Shown here: in pieces, positions 45,041 through 57,193 of the stretch | Layout of the letters: every line of letters begins with the position of its first letter | How positions within the stretch are numbered: position 1 is the first letter of the stretch | From: Bombus terrestris | Lineage: Eukaryota > Arthropoda > Insecta > Hymenoptera > Apidae | Assembly (NCBI RefSeq): GCF_910591885.1 | Contig: NC_063275.1 | Location: forward strand, 23,548,501-23,612,500 | Length of the DNA: 64,000 nucleotides | Reading direction: 5' to 3' | The notes under the pieces: generated by a model | The model's input: only the letters and a program-made list of their open reading frames with translations | Databases searched by the model: none | What the model was told of the DNA's origin: nothing | Translations under genes and position numbers: made by a program

Positions 45041-45224
45041 TTAACCCCTTAACCTACGATTTACGTTCGAGAATTTTGGACCGAAAACGTAAACAAGCTC
45101 GCGCAGCCTTCGAGCCACTCGCACGACTCTTGTAGTACGTACTACGGGCTATGCCCGTAATATTTACGTTTGTTCCGATCATCGTACTACGGTCTGTGCC
45201 CGTAGTTGTAGGTTAAGAGGTTAA
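45041..45224. mobile_element. Short TTAA-ended MITE (184 bp)
   Basis: The left TTAACCCCTTAACCTACGA and the right end, read inverted (TTAACCTCTTAACCTACAA), match at 17 of 19 positions. The interior has paired motifs GTACTACGGGCTATGCCCGT and GTACTACGGTCTGTGCCCGT about 50 bp apart, each with a small hairpin. It is most likely a piggyBac-type miniature element. Confidence 0.65.
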
Positions 45225-48039
45225 TAATTTCGCTGATGTTTCATCAAAGTTTCTACCAATTGAACCAACTTCGAACTATCGTCGCGCTCGAACTACCTGT
45301 GTCTCTGGTTAAACGAAAACCGTAGAATCTAACCGGAAGTGTGGAAATTTCGCGGTTTCGCGACGTCAAGTCGAATTACAGCGATCCGAAGCGTAACCTG
45401 TTTTTGTGAAAGAATTACCCGGTTCCGCGGAAGGCAACTATAGCCGGTCTTAAATTTTACTTAACATTATCTGGCATCGGTAGGAGGATGCCCGCTAGGC
45501 CGGTCGCTCGTACCAAAGTTATGCACAGCATTTGCCCGCGAGGACATAACTCTGAACGCAAAGTTGGCAGAGAACAGCGCCGGAATCCCTTCCGTGCTGG
45601 AATAACGTGAAAGCTGAAATAACAAACCACCTATGTTACTGTCCGCCCATTCTATCCTCTCTTTTCTTTACTGTCTACCCTCCAGAGCGAACGTTGAATT
45701 CGATTTTGAACTGAAAGAACCAAGCAAAATCGCGTCAGGATAGGAACAGCTTTGACTATTGAGAATCGATCGTTCGTTATGGTTCTATTATGGTTCTGAT
45801 ATTTCTATGGTTCTATGGTTCGGGTATCGTTAATTCGGGTTTCAACGATTAGGATTACGTAGAAAATACAGTGGCGGATAAAAGAATGTTTACAATTGAT
45901 ACGCCTTTGTATTATAAATTATTCTTCATATCGATAATAATATAATTGTACACGGTAATGTAATTGTCGTATGTATAATATCGTGTTCATTCATTGTTCC
46001 TGTTAAGTATAAATCCATTTTTAAAATTACAGTGTCTTTTTTATAATGTATATTATAAGGTAAATTAGGTTCGGTTGTTACGATGAAGTAAAAAGCTATC
46101 TGATTACGTAATGCAACGAATGAAATTCTATTATCTGGAATTCAAGTTTCAGTAGTAAGATTCAAGTCGAAGCAGTAAACGGCATATAGATTCTTTTCCA
46201 TGAAATTCGAATGTTAGAACGTAAATTGAATTGGATTGTTAGATTAGATCAGAAGATTTATTCTTCTTATTTATTTACTTACGTTATTTCGTGTTTATAA
46301 AAAATATTCGCATAAAATTTCTTCTTTTCACAAATATACGCAAAATTTTGAGATTCAAAGCGAATACACCAATTAAATAGTCCCATTTTTAATTTACACT
46401 CTCTAGCTCTCATCTTTTCCTGTACTGAAAAAGCTCTCGACTAAAATTCAATATACGAGAAAACTCGAGGAATGAAAATACCAAACTACAACTTGAAAAA
46501 ATCAAATAAAAAAGTTAAGCTTGATCCACGCACGATATGTGTCACGTAGGTGGAATATAGCTGTTAGGGAATAGTTGCGGTCGAAACACCGTTCGATATT
46601 TTGATAAGGCCGCGAGAGCTAATTATTCATCGTGGCTCAAAGCATCCGTGTTGCTTCCTCGGTTCGTAATGGAAAAGTTTCTTTCTCACGGCAAACGCGG
46701 CGTAACGTGTGGCGGCAGGTCGCGTACGAAACTTTTATTTACGGGTCGGGTAATAAAGACGATAATAGAATATTCTATAAATGGGAAGACTGCCGCCTAG
46801 CTTTCATAACGTATTCCATTAGCGGAAGTTGCCGCGACCAACTCGCAGAATAGCCATCCAGAAAAACGATGATAGAATTGAATGTTCAGTCGGTGAAAGA
46901 GTTCTCTTATTCTCCGTTTCGTTCTCTTTCACAGAAAAGAGAGATTCTAAGAGAGTCAATAATTTATGTTTTCGATCGATTCGAAAGTTCGAAAGTTTTT
47001 ACTTCTTTGTTTTGCAGACGAAATACCATGGAATTTCGATTTTCGTTCCATCGTCGTAATCGATGCGAAGGACCGCGAGTTTCCAGTTTCACGAAGGGAG
47101 AAATTTTCGAAATTTCTACCGTGACGAATATAAACTCTCGACATCTAGAAATGGACATAGAAACGCGCTTCGACGTGGTCGGCTATCTCACGGGACGAAG
47201 ATGTTTACGAGCGAATCTTTCATCAACGGCTCGGTAAATGTAAGGGAAAATATTCCTACTCCTTTCCTAGCATGTTTCTCAAATATTGATAATTAAGGGC
47301 AAATAAATTTGCTCGGTCTCGTTTTCCTTCACTTTCAGCGTTTACCAACATGGAACTTCGGGAACAGAATTTTCTTCAGTTTTAAATTGTACTCTTCTTC
47401 AAGCAGCCAGTATGCCGAAGAAAAATTCTCTTATTTCATCCTCCGTTCCTTTCTATCTTTTCGTTTCAATAGCGCCATTTCCTCTTTTCTTTGACAGGAT
47501 ATTTTCCATATTTTTCCTTTTCTTATCTTTTTATCCATTTTTACCTCCTTACTCTTATCGTGTTCTACTTCCTTTATTTTAGCTTCCTTCACCTCGTATT
47601 TAACTTTTATTATTCTTTTTTTTTAGGTCACACACATTATTATTCTTTCCCTTGGTTCGTTGGCCACTTCCAACAAGTCATGCTATTTATGCCTGCATCT
47701 TATTTTTCTACTTCTCATTTTCCGTTTTTTATTTCACTCTGCTTCACCTTAGCATGTTCTGCCCTTTCCTTCCTATCCCCTTTTCCTTGCTTTATGTAAC
47801 GACGAAAATATATGATAACACTTGAATTCTTTTATATTAGCCAAGCTATGTTTTAGCCAGAAATTTCTATAGCCATTGAATGCAAAATTGAAGGCAAATC
47901 ATTTTCAGGTAAGTTGATCTCGATCCCAATAAATATTGCTCGTTTTAGTCTTAGCATTAATGGAACAACGCGTGGAAAATTATTACGAACAAATATTACG
48001 AACGATTTACTTTCAATATTTCATATGTTTCAGATTTAT
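45225..48039. other. Unassigned sequence
   Basis: CpG-richer patches at 45430-45600 and 46560-46860, otherwise AT-rich. Open frames of 60-120 codons on both strands between 46630 and 47300 overlap one another and match nothing known to me. Confidence 0.4.
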
Positions 48040-48252
48040 ATATGGTCGTCCAAAAAGTTTCTTTCGTTTCATAAGGTGATGATAAATGAACGCCAATTTC
48101 TGTTTTATATTATTTCATTGAATTAGGTATGATCATTTCGTTCTATTTCTATTATTATGTTCGTGCACAATTCGATAAACTAATATAAAACAAAAAACAT
48201 TGTGTGTCTATTATTTTCATATAAAACGAAAGAAACTTTTCGGACAACCTAA
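48040..48252. mobile_element. Mariner-like MITE, copy e, foldback form
   Basis: Unlike copies a-d, both ends carry the same arm: TTTCTTTCGTTTCATAAGG at the left and the inverted TTTTCATATAAAACGAAAG at the right. The arms pair for about 80-90 bp around a short spacer (about 48136-48164), so a transcript could form a long hairpin. The terminal GGTCGTCC / GGACAACC motifs identify it as the same family. No coding sequence. Confidence 0.7.
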
Positions 48253-48429
48253 TATATATATCATGGACTTTTGCGCGTTTAAAATTCTCTGAAATGCACG
48301 AATATACGCCATCTAGTAATACCGATAATACTACGCTATTATCACAGATTATAAAGCTACGCGATTCTGCCAAGACCATTGTCCCGATCCTCTATAAAGA
48401 GATAAAACTTTTAGATTTTTCGACATTAC

Positions 48430-48561
48430 CAGTAAAACTTCATTTATCTGAACTCCACTTATTGGAACCACGTTTTAGTTAATGTCCGCTTAACTGAATT
48501 CCCTGCAATTCAATCCACTTATCTGAATGTGAAACCCTATTATTTGAACGAGAAATCCTAG
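48430..48561. repeat. pogo/Tigger-like repeat fragment
   Basis: It begins CAGTAAAACTTCATTTATCT and contains GAACTCCACTTATTGGAACC. It shares the TTAATGTCCG...CTTATCTGAATG and CCCTATTATTTGAACG blocks with 8441-8612. Only one terminus is recognised. Confidence 0.5.
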
Positions 48562-48588
48562 ACGAGGGAAGAATCAGTGAACTATTAT

Positions 48589-48958
48589 AGTAGAACGTCG
48601 TTTATCCGCACCTCGTTTATGCGAACAAGTTAATGCCGAGCGTCTATTATTCGAATTACTATTCCGCAGAATTTCGCAATACGTATAAGCGTTTGTTCTT
48701 ACAATAAGTATATTCAAATACGCGATCGTTTGTCTCTTTGCACAAAACAAATTTCATCGAAAAAATTCTATGGAATATGAAAAAAAAAAAAAAAAAGAAG
48801 AAACTGGACGATCCCAATCGTAATACTTAAATCCCAATATTTCTGCTAACAAGAAGAGCCGGAGAGGGTAGCTATTCGATGAACCTATTTTCGGAATTGC
48901 TTGGTTATCCGAAATGCTTCGTCTCCTAATCTGTTCTAATAAACGAGATTCCACTGTA
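48589..48958. mobile_element. pogo-like MITE (about 370 bp)
   Basis: The left AGTAGAACGTCGTTTATCCG pairs with the right end, read inverted (CAGTGGAATCTCGTTTATTA), both close to the pogo/Tigger terminal pattern. TA adjoins each end. The interior holds an A-run (48780-48795) and no transposase. Confidence 0.6.
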
Positions 48959-49176
48959 TTCGTACTAACTACCAACAGAAAGTGGTTCGGGTAAATAGAG
49001 TTTTACTTTGCCGTTGTTGTAGGAATAATAATTTGTACAGCGCAATAACGATTTTCTCGAATAACTAGATTTTTACGTACCTGTAGGACATATGAAAGGG
49101 CAAAATCGCGCAGAATGCTCCCGATACGTAAAAATATTCGTACAAAGTATTTAAAATATAACGCGTATTGTGGTAC
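48959..49176. other. Unassigned spacer
   Basis: No feature recognised between the pogo-like MITE and the solo LTR. Confidence 0.4.
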
Positions 49177-49181
49177 TTGGT

Positions 49182-49806
49182 TGTTACACCACGCGGCTTA
49201 CCATAGGTCGTATTTCTAACCGTCGCTCGTGACACTACAGTAAAAAATATACAATGTAGCGACAAGCGTATAGTTGTCCTCGAGCAGCGAATTCTAGAAA
49301 CGTCGATTCGTTTAACGTGACCGTTATTTCATATACACAAAAAAGGTGGCGTACGTGATCATAGGCGCGAACGGTGGCGTGACTCGACCGTAGTGGGGGT
49401 CGTCTCCGAGAGAAGACAAGGAAAAAGATCGAAGGGCAATCAGTATCATTTGAGGATTCAAACGGAATGCAACGAGAGGTTCTGACGAATAAAATTAAAG
49501 TCACTTAGTCTAACGAATACATCGAGAAATATTATAAAGTCCGGTCGAATTGCTAACAAACTAATTGTATAATCGTTAAATGATTTGTGGCGTGTTCATT
49601 ATATTATTTTTAAATATTGTCAAATATACAAGTTTATGTTAACCCTGTTAATTCAGTGTTAGACTCATTGAACTACCTCTGTTATCTTAATCGAAACAAG
49701 GGAACGACTAATTCGCGGCATCGATTATTAGAATCGTGGCGAGAATTTACATCTCTCGGTGATGCGCTTCCCTCGCGAACGCGTCTCTCCGCGAACGGCC
49801 ATAACA
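49182..49806 (-). mobile_element. Solo LTR (625 bp), second copy of the 7500-8136 family, inverted
   Basis: It starts TGTTACACCACGCGG and ends CGAACGGCCATAACA, the reverse complement layout of 7500-8136. Shared internal text includes GATCATAGGCGCGAACGGTG and CAATCAGTATCATTTGAGG. TTGGT precedes it (49177-49181), and TTGGT follows after one extra G (49808-49812), a slightly eroded target duplication. Confidence 0.8.
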
Positions 49807-49812
49807 GTTGGT

Positions 49813-52800
49813 AAAGCAATTTTCTAAAAAAAAAAAAAAAAAAAAAAGAACGAATCTGCATGAAAATCAACAGTCTATTAATCACTTTAGAAAATCGAAA
49901 TACTTACGCACGGTAATTTAACAAACATCGACGTAGACGAAAAATGACCGAGATTAACGGAATACCAGGCGGAGCCGCTGCCTTCGGCCGGATCTTCTAG
50001 CTCGTTACCGCGACTGCTAACGAGGAATTTTGCCACCGAGCCAAGTTAAGAACGTAGCGTGACGATCGTAATCGTAAACTGAGCTAACGTAAGGAAATGT
50101 CCGTCTGTTGATGGTAATTTGACCGTACGTCATGATAAACCGTAAGGTGTATCTGATATTGCGAACGATCGCTGACCCGGAAAATCTGATTGTGTCGCTG
50201 ACGAAATCGTGTCTTGTTGGTATTTTTCTTGGTTGGACGAAGTTGAACGAAGATTGAAATTGTGGAGGGAAATGACGAAACAGTGGAACGAGTAGATAAA
50301 TATGGTTGAAACGGAGAATAGAATTTTGTAGCTGTGTTTTGTTCGATGTGGTAATAATGACGGTATAAGAGCTTTGTCGGTGAAATGTTAACTTTGTCGA
50401 TGAACTAGCAGTGTATTTAAAACGAACAATTCGTAATTTTCCGTAACAATTTTTTTTTGCAAAAGTTGATCGTTTTTCCATGAAGCGTCAAAACTGTTGG
50501 ATATAAAAATTTCGCGACGTTTAGAAGGTGTAACAAATTTCGTTAGACTTTAGTTGCGTTCATACAAATATGAATTCTCTTGAACATCCATAATCTTGGC
50601 AAGTTGTAAAAAGTATAAATATTTTCACACGTACGTATGTTAAAAGCGATTATCTCAGAAAATTACTTTCACGTTTTTAGATTTGTTACTATTTTCAATT
50701 TTGCGATATATTAAAATAGGTTGAAAGTAGTGCATCTTAATCTTATCGCGTCTTTCACAGGAAACAGGCAAAAACAGGAGGATAATTCAGAAATTATTCC
50801 CAAGCGTGGAACAACAATGAGAATCGAAAGTTCGTCGAAACATTCGATTGAATTCCCCATCCTGTTTCAATATGCAGACAGCATAGTCGTAACTTGATTA
50901 TTTGTTGAAGCTAACTAAATTTTCGGTTAGAGATTTCTTGCACAAACTGGTGCAACTTGGAGAATCGCTTTCCATGAATTGTTTCACGGATTCATCGCGC
51001 TCTCTGTTTCGCTTACTCAAAAACAGACGATATTATCGAATTCGAAATTGTCGTACAAACTACGCGTACACACAGCTTCGGTAAAATGAACGTTTAACGG
51101 CAAACATATTGATTTGGTTCTTTGATGTTGTAGATGGGATCGCTTCAAAGCACATGAAACCATTACATCGACCGATTTAATTAAATCCCACCCGATGGTT
51201 TTAGATTCCTTTCCAAAGTAGATTCCTATGGCAGAAATGCTTCACAGAAACGGGAACGTAATTCGGCAACGAACACTTGATCGTATTCGATGAAACCTGA
51301 AAAGAGCATCGAATTTAAATGAGCTCGAAATGAATCGAAAGTTTCTTGTTTTTTCGTTTTACGTTTCGTTCTTTTCCATTAAACGATTCAACTTTTATAG
51401 ATAATCGAGGTCTTTACATTCGTAAACGAGGCAATCAAGCCTTTCATAGCGCGTGTTTCCTGTTATTTATTTCGATATTTATTTATAACTAATTCTCATG
51501 GATGTATCGGACTTTGTTAAACATTTTGATATTTCTATAATATTAGCGTTTAATTTTATTATAATAAAACTTGTATGATATGTGCGATCCAATGATCAAA
51601 GTAATCTAAGCGAATGTCGAGATTTATTAAGAACTATGTTTTGTAATTACATTGAAGCGGAATAGCATTTCTTTTTCTTAATAACAAATATTGCTACTAT
51701 TTGTTTAATTTATCTAGGCTGGATATACATTTTAACTTGCTAGATCAACGTTGATTAAATAAATTAATTGCTAACTACAAATCATAGACGTATAGTCGTT
51801 TACGTCTTACGACTCGATAATCTTGTTTACTTACTCGCTGTATTATAAAAATTGATCTAACGCAATTATCTTTTTTTTCCAACGATATACATCTGTTTGT
51901 CTAAATTCATTTTTATATCTGAGGCTACTTCGCAGCATCCCCAGAAATTCGGATCCTTTTCAGAGATGAGCGGTCCGTAATTAAAAGTTAAATAAATTAT
52001 TTTGTATGTGAGTGTGTAACTCTAATCGTATCATCTAATTAAATTTTTAATAGCCTTGTTAAAAATTTCCAACAGAGTAACAAAACAATTTTCAATCAAA
52101 TATATTAGTTTAATAGTTTAAATATAACATTGCACTTGATTTTGTTCAATTTGATCACGTTCACCGGTGTTAAATCTATCAATGAGTGGTTCGCCACACA
52201 GTGCAACCCTACGAAAATATCTTTCACGAAATATCTATGATATTTGATAAAGGACAGTGTACGTACGTATACGTAAGCCTCTTCAGTTTTACATTACGTT
52301 ACATAACAATATCAACTTTTATAACAATTTCCTTCTATTTCTATATTTCTATTTCTATATTATATTTTTGTATTCTTATTTGTTTCTATTTCCGTCATAT
52401 TCCACGAACCTTTGTATTTCCCCTTATTGTTGATTATCGTTATTTCAATCGTATCATGAATTGGAATAACAAACATTTTCGAGCAACAATCGAGATACCT
52501 CTTCTCGTACTTAAGTATAGTTCTTGCTTTATTTGCATTGGAATTCCGTTACCTGCTGACTGTTTATGTTCAGTTTCAGATATTTCGGTGCACGTAATAT
52601 TTTAGCGTCAGTAAATTACTCGAATATTCCAGCTTCCAACGAGAATCTCGCATAAACTTTCAACTGTTGTTTCATTAACAATGAAACTCCTGTTTTCTTA
52701 TGTATAGCATATAACAAGATTCTCGTTATCCAGAAAATTATTTGATAAAATCTAACGAACACAGATATACCGAAAATAATTTAATATCTAAAATTTAAAA

Positions 52801-52870
52801 TCGGAAGGTCGGTAAAAATATACTTGATACGTTTTTCTTCTATTATACGATCTATGATTTGGAAATAAAT
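49813..52870. other. Unassigned sequence
   Basis: It begins with a 20-bp A-run (49828-49847). A CpG-richer region at 49900-50480 has a 154-codon minus-strand frame (50017-50481) that resembles no protein I recognise. The remainder is AT-rich and ends in a low-complexity TTTCTATTTCTATA-type stretch near 52330-52390. Confidence 0.4.
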
Positions 52871-52879
52871 AATCAAAAT

Positions 52880-54610
52880 CCATCAAAACGTATCTCAGAC
52901 AATTGCACACATTGTTCCGCGGAATGGTCTTTGGATTAAACATGTAGTTTCTATTTTCGATTATTGTTTGTCGTATTAAAATCCTATTTAATCATAAAGC
53001 GATATTGAAATTGGAAGATCAATAAAAATAATGCCTTTTCATCACCTGATTTTTTACAATCCTCAGTTTATAAACAATTAGTCAAATTTCACAGAAACAT
53101 GTCTCGAACAATTGTACACATTGTTCCTTCAATTATTGTTCATCATATTAAAAACCCACTTAATTATAAGGCGATATTGAAATCGAAAGATCAATAAAAA
53201 TAATGGCTTTTTATCACCTGATTTTCTAGAATCCTCAGTTTATAAACAAATAGTCAAAGTTCACAGAAACATGCCTCGAACAATTGTACATATTGTTCCT
53301 TCAATTATTGTTCATCATATTAAAAACCCACTTAATTATAAGGCGATATTGAAATCGAAAGATCAATAAAAATAATGGCTTTTTATCACCTGATTTTCTA
53401 GAATCCTCAATTTATAAACAAATAGTCAAAGTTCACGAAAACATGTCTCGAACAATTGCACACATTGTTCCTTCAATTATTGTTCATCATATTAAAAACC
53501 TATTTAATTATAAGGCGATATTGAAATCGAAAGATCAATAAAAATAATGCCTTTTTATCACCCGATTTCCTAGAATCCTCAGTTTATAAACAATTAGTCA
53601 AAGTTCACGGAAACATGTCTCGAACAATTGTACACATTGTTCCTTCAATTATTGTTCATCATATTAAAAACCTATTTAATTATAAGGCGATATTGAAATC
53701 GAAAGATCAATAAAAATAATGCCTTTTTATCACCCGATTTCCTAGAATCCTCAGTTTATAAACAATTAGTCAAAGTTCACGGAAACATGTCTCGAATAAT
53801 TGCACACATTGTTCCGCAGAATGGTCTTTGAATCAAACATGTAGTTTCTATTTTCAATTATTGTTTATCGTATTAAAAACCTACTTAATTATAAGGCGAT
53901 ATTGAAATCGAAAGATCAATAAAAATAATGGCTTTTTATCACCTGATTTCCTAGAATCCTCAGTTTATAAACAAATAGTCAAAGTTCACGAAAACATGTC
54001 TCGAACAATTGTACACATTGTTCCTTCAATTATTGTTCATCATATTAAAAACCTATTTAATTATAAGGCGATATTGAAATCGAAAGATCAATAAAAATAA
54101 TGCCTTTTTATCACCCGATTTCCTAGAATCCTCAGTTTATAAACAATTAGTCAAAGTTCACGGAAACATGTCTCGAATAATTGCACACATTGTTCCACAG
54201 AATGGTCTTTGAATCAAACATGTAGTTTCTATTTTCAATTATTGTTTATCGTATTAAAAACCTACTTAATTATAAGGCGATATTGAAATCGAAAGATCAA
54301 TAAAAATAATGCCTTTTTATCACCTGATTTCCTAGAATCCTCAGTTTATAAACAATTAGTCAAAGTTCACGGAAACATGTCTCGAACAATTGCACACATT
54401 GTTTCGCCGAATGGTCTTTGAATCAAACATGTAGTTTCTATTTTCAATTATTGTTTATCGTATTAAAATCCTACTTAATTATAAAGTGATATTGAAATCG
54501 GAATATCAATAAAAATAATCCCTTTTTATCACCTGATTTCTTACGATCTTCAACTTATAAACAATTAGTGAAAATCCTCGAAAATATTTCTGAAACAATC
54601 GTACACCTTG
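52880..54610. repeat. Satellite array with interleaved 172-bp and 209-bp units
   Basis: Nine head-to-tail units can be anchored on GATATTGAAAT at 53001, 53173, 53345, 53517, 53689, 53898, 54070, 54279 and 54488. The spacings are 172 (four times), 209, 172, 209 and 209 bp. Units share AAAGATCAATAAAAATAATG, TTATCACCTGATTTCCTAGA and CACGGAAACATGTCTCGAA. The 209-bp type has an extra 37 bp (GCAGAATGGTCTTTGAATCA and onward). Terminal units are more divergent than central ones, as expected for an array homogenised from within. Confidence 0.92.
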
Positions 54611-55090
54611 TTTTGCAGACTGAATGGTAGTTTTCTCGTAGGTTGAGAAAGTACTAGTCTATGTGCCGCTCATCAAGAGGAACGTGCTGTGGCATCGAGG
54701 GAATCCGAATCGTATTAGGTGGCTGGTTAAGGGTAGAGAGGTGGTGTGTCTGGGTGGAAAGAAAAACATTCGTGCACAGTGTGCACGATGCCGGCCCATT
54801 GTGTATTCCGCCTCCGCAGCAATATTTCACCAAGTAGTATCCTACGTGCTTTTTCCGCGGTCTGGGCCACCGATATCCCATCCGCGGCAAGAACGAGGTC
54901 GCGCCTCCTCTTCCGTCTACGAATTCCGGTCACGCTGGACAGATCTGCTCCTTCCTTCGAAAGAGCTTACTTTCCATAGGAAAGAGCTTACCTTCACCGT
55001 TGTTGCTAACAGTGATCGTACGCGTCTCATCTGCGCGCGAATAAATCGTCATTGCGAGACTCGTTGGCGAAAGTAGAACTCTAACAAGTT
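54611..55090. other. CpG-rich island beside the satellite, unassigned
   Basis: A sharp rise in GC and CpG from about 54655 to 55080. Both strands are nearly stop-free for 200-400 bp. On the minus strand there is a splice-acceptor-like TTTTTCTTTCCACCCAG near 54748 and an AAG|GTAAGC donor-like site near 54990. Minus-strand translation includes a basic run GIRRRKRRRD. It could be a first exon or promoter of an unseen gene, an LTR piece or another repeat. I recognise no protein. Confidence 0.25.
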
Positions 55091-55658
55091 GCTAGATGAA
55101 AGGATCGACGAGCAGGATGTTCCGCACGTGCTAAATACAACGCTTTTAACGAACGCGACTCACGTCACGATGTATTATACGAAATTGTACACGAGTAACG
55201 ATCACGCGCAATTTCTCGTCTGACTAATTTTGAATTTGCTAACTCTCGAGCAGGGAGTTGGCGTTCGGTTACCAGATTCAGTTATTGGCTTGGAGATTTG
55301 TTGTAAAAAGGTGACAAAGTTACGTAACGGAGCAAGTTATATGACAGAGTTCTGCTATCATGGAATAGAAAAATTACGACGACGTAATATTACGAAAAGA
55401 GGATGCTATAGAAAACGGAGGACAATTTTTCTGAGACACGCGCCAATAGATGTTGATGTTTAAAATCATTGGAATTAAAATCGTACGATTAGCATGGCAG
55501 ATTAAATTGGTCGGGATTCGTCGATGTCGTATCGTTGATACTTAATGGAAGATTACGAGGGGCTATGATACTGAGAATGATAATTTCATTTTATTCGAAA
55601 GCGAATCTGTTCGTAACAAAACACGTATACATAGTACTATGAATAAGAAATATTAAAA
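55091..55658. other. Unassigned sequence
   Basis: No gene or repeat was recognised. Confidence 0.4.
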
Positions 55659-55663
55659 TACAC

Positions 55664-55975
55664 TGTTGAGAATTGTGGATCTTAATCGTCGAAATAAAAG
55701 TAAAGGAACACTAAGATTACACTTAGAATTCATATTAAAATAGTCTTAGATTTATTTAATAAATGATTTACAGGATTCTCGTCGATATACATTTGCACGC
55801 GTCTCAGCAGTCTCTTTGTCTCACCATCTTTCATACCAAACTGTTCTGCCAATGAAACAGTTACATTCCTTTGTTTTTCGAGACACACATACTTCCGCAC
55901 ACTCATATTCACATACGTGTGTGACTACTACGCGACCAATCTAGTCTAGCACACAAAATTATACGTATCTCAATA
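55664..55975 (-). mobile_element. Solo LTR (312 bp), TGTTGAG...CTCAATA family, copy 2
   Basis: Matches 41372-41671 over its full length on the same strand. The flanks TACAC (55659-55663) and TACGC (55976-55980) differ at one base, consistent with a mutated target duplication. Confidence 0.78.
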
Positions 55976-56874
55976 TACGCAATTCTTATGTATCTAAAAA
56001 CACTATTGAGTGCAGTGTAAGAGCATGAGATAAATTATATCGTTCTTTCTGTGCGAATATTCCATTCGCAATTACCATGAATGATTCAAGAACTTATTCG
56101 GTCCGCTAGAACTGCACGAAAATTGCTAGATAAATATGCGAACGTTAGAAGCGCGATCACATCGTTTTCGAAAGCCGGCCATTCCATACGATACTGGAAA
56201 CTTGATTTTCTACGATGCAACTGGAGGAATCCGCGAACGCGGACGTAAGCGTAGCACTTTGCGATCGTTGTTCTTCTTCGTCGACGACGGCATTAACGGA
56301 TAACGAGCCGTTCGCAACAACGAGCCGGAAAATACGGCAATTTAGCAAAACTTACACGGGGATAGCAGCGCTAATGCTAGTATGAAACGAAAACGACCGG
56401 TACGAACGCGATCTAGCGTCTATATCATGCTGCATTAGGTCGAATGCGCACCAGACGACGATAATAGCCATTTTTAATGACGCGGGCTTGTAATTCCTGT
56501 TAGCTGGAAAACGCGGTCGTCGAAACCAATTCAACTCGCGCCGCCCTACAATTCGCGCTCCGTCAGTTTTTGATGGTATATAGACGAGCTCATTCTATGG
56601 AAAACTTTTGTAGACTGTTTCTGAATCAATAACGAAGTTATTTAAGTGGATCTATGAGAGCAAAAGCAAACTAATATCGATATTCAACAAACGGAGTAAT
56701 TCGCAATCTGAAGTAGATTTCAGCTTAAAAGGTTCGTCGCTATAACTAATTTCGTTATATTGTCTGAGTTTAATAACGAATTCCTCTGGTTTCGTACCGA
56801 ATAAGAATGCGGTTTATATCGATGAATATATAATCTCGTATTGGTAGAAAAATGCGGCTTAGATAATTTCGGTT
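55976..56874. other. Unassigned spacer between two inverted solo LTRs
   Basis: CpG-rich at 56150-56560 with overlapping short minus-strand frames. No coding similarity to a retroelement was seen, so this is not the interior of an element bounded by the two LTRs, which in any case face opposite ways. Confidence 0.45.
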
Positions 56875-57193
56875 TATTGAGATATGTGTAATTTTGTGTG
56901 CTAGATTATAGATAGATCGGCCGCGAGTAGTGACACGTATGTGAATATGAGTGAGTGAAAGTATGTGTGTGCGCGGCGTCTCGAAACACAGCCGAATGTA
57001 ACTGCTCCATTGGCAGTGTGGTATGGAAGATGGCGAGACAAAGAAAGTGCTGAGACGCGTGCAAATGTATATCGACGAAGATCCTGGAAATCCTTTATTA
57101 AATAAATCTAGAACTATTTTAATATGAATCCTAAGTGTAACCTTAGTATTCCTTTACTTTTATTTCGGCGATTAAGATCCACAATTCTCTGCA
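56875..57193 (+). mobile_element. LTR (319 bp), TGTTGAG...CTCAATA family, copy 3, inverted
   Basis: Starts TATTGAGATATGTGTAATTT and ends CACAATTCTCTGCA, the reverse of 55664-55975. The flanks CGGTT and AATAC do not match. It contains GATGGCGAGACAAAGAAAGT, mirrored in the other copies. Confidence 0.72.

Noticed and set aside
52186..52605. 139-codon frame with many Ile, Phe and Tyr residues that looks like membrane segments
   Set aside because: Starts at a non-ATG codon; the hydrophobic run comes from a TTTCTATTTCTATA low-complexity stretch.
55664..57193. The two LTRs considered as ends of one full-length retrotransposon
   Set aside because: They are in opposite orientation and the 0.9 kb between them shows no gag or pol coding sequence.
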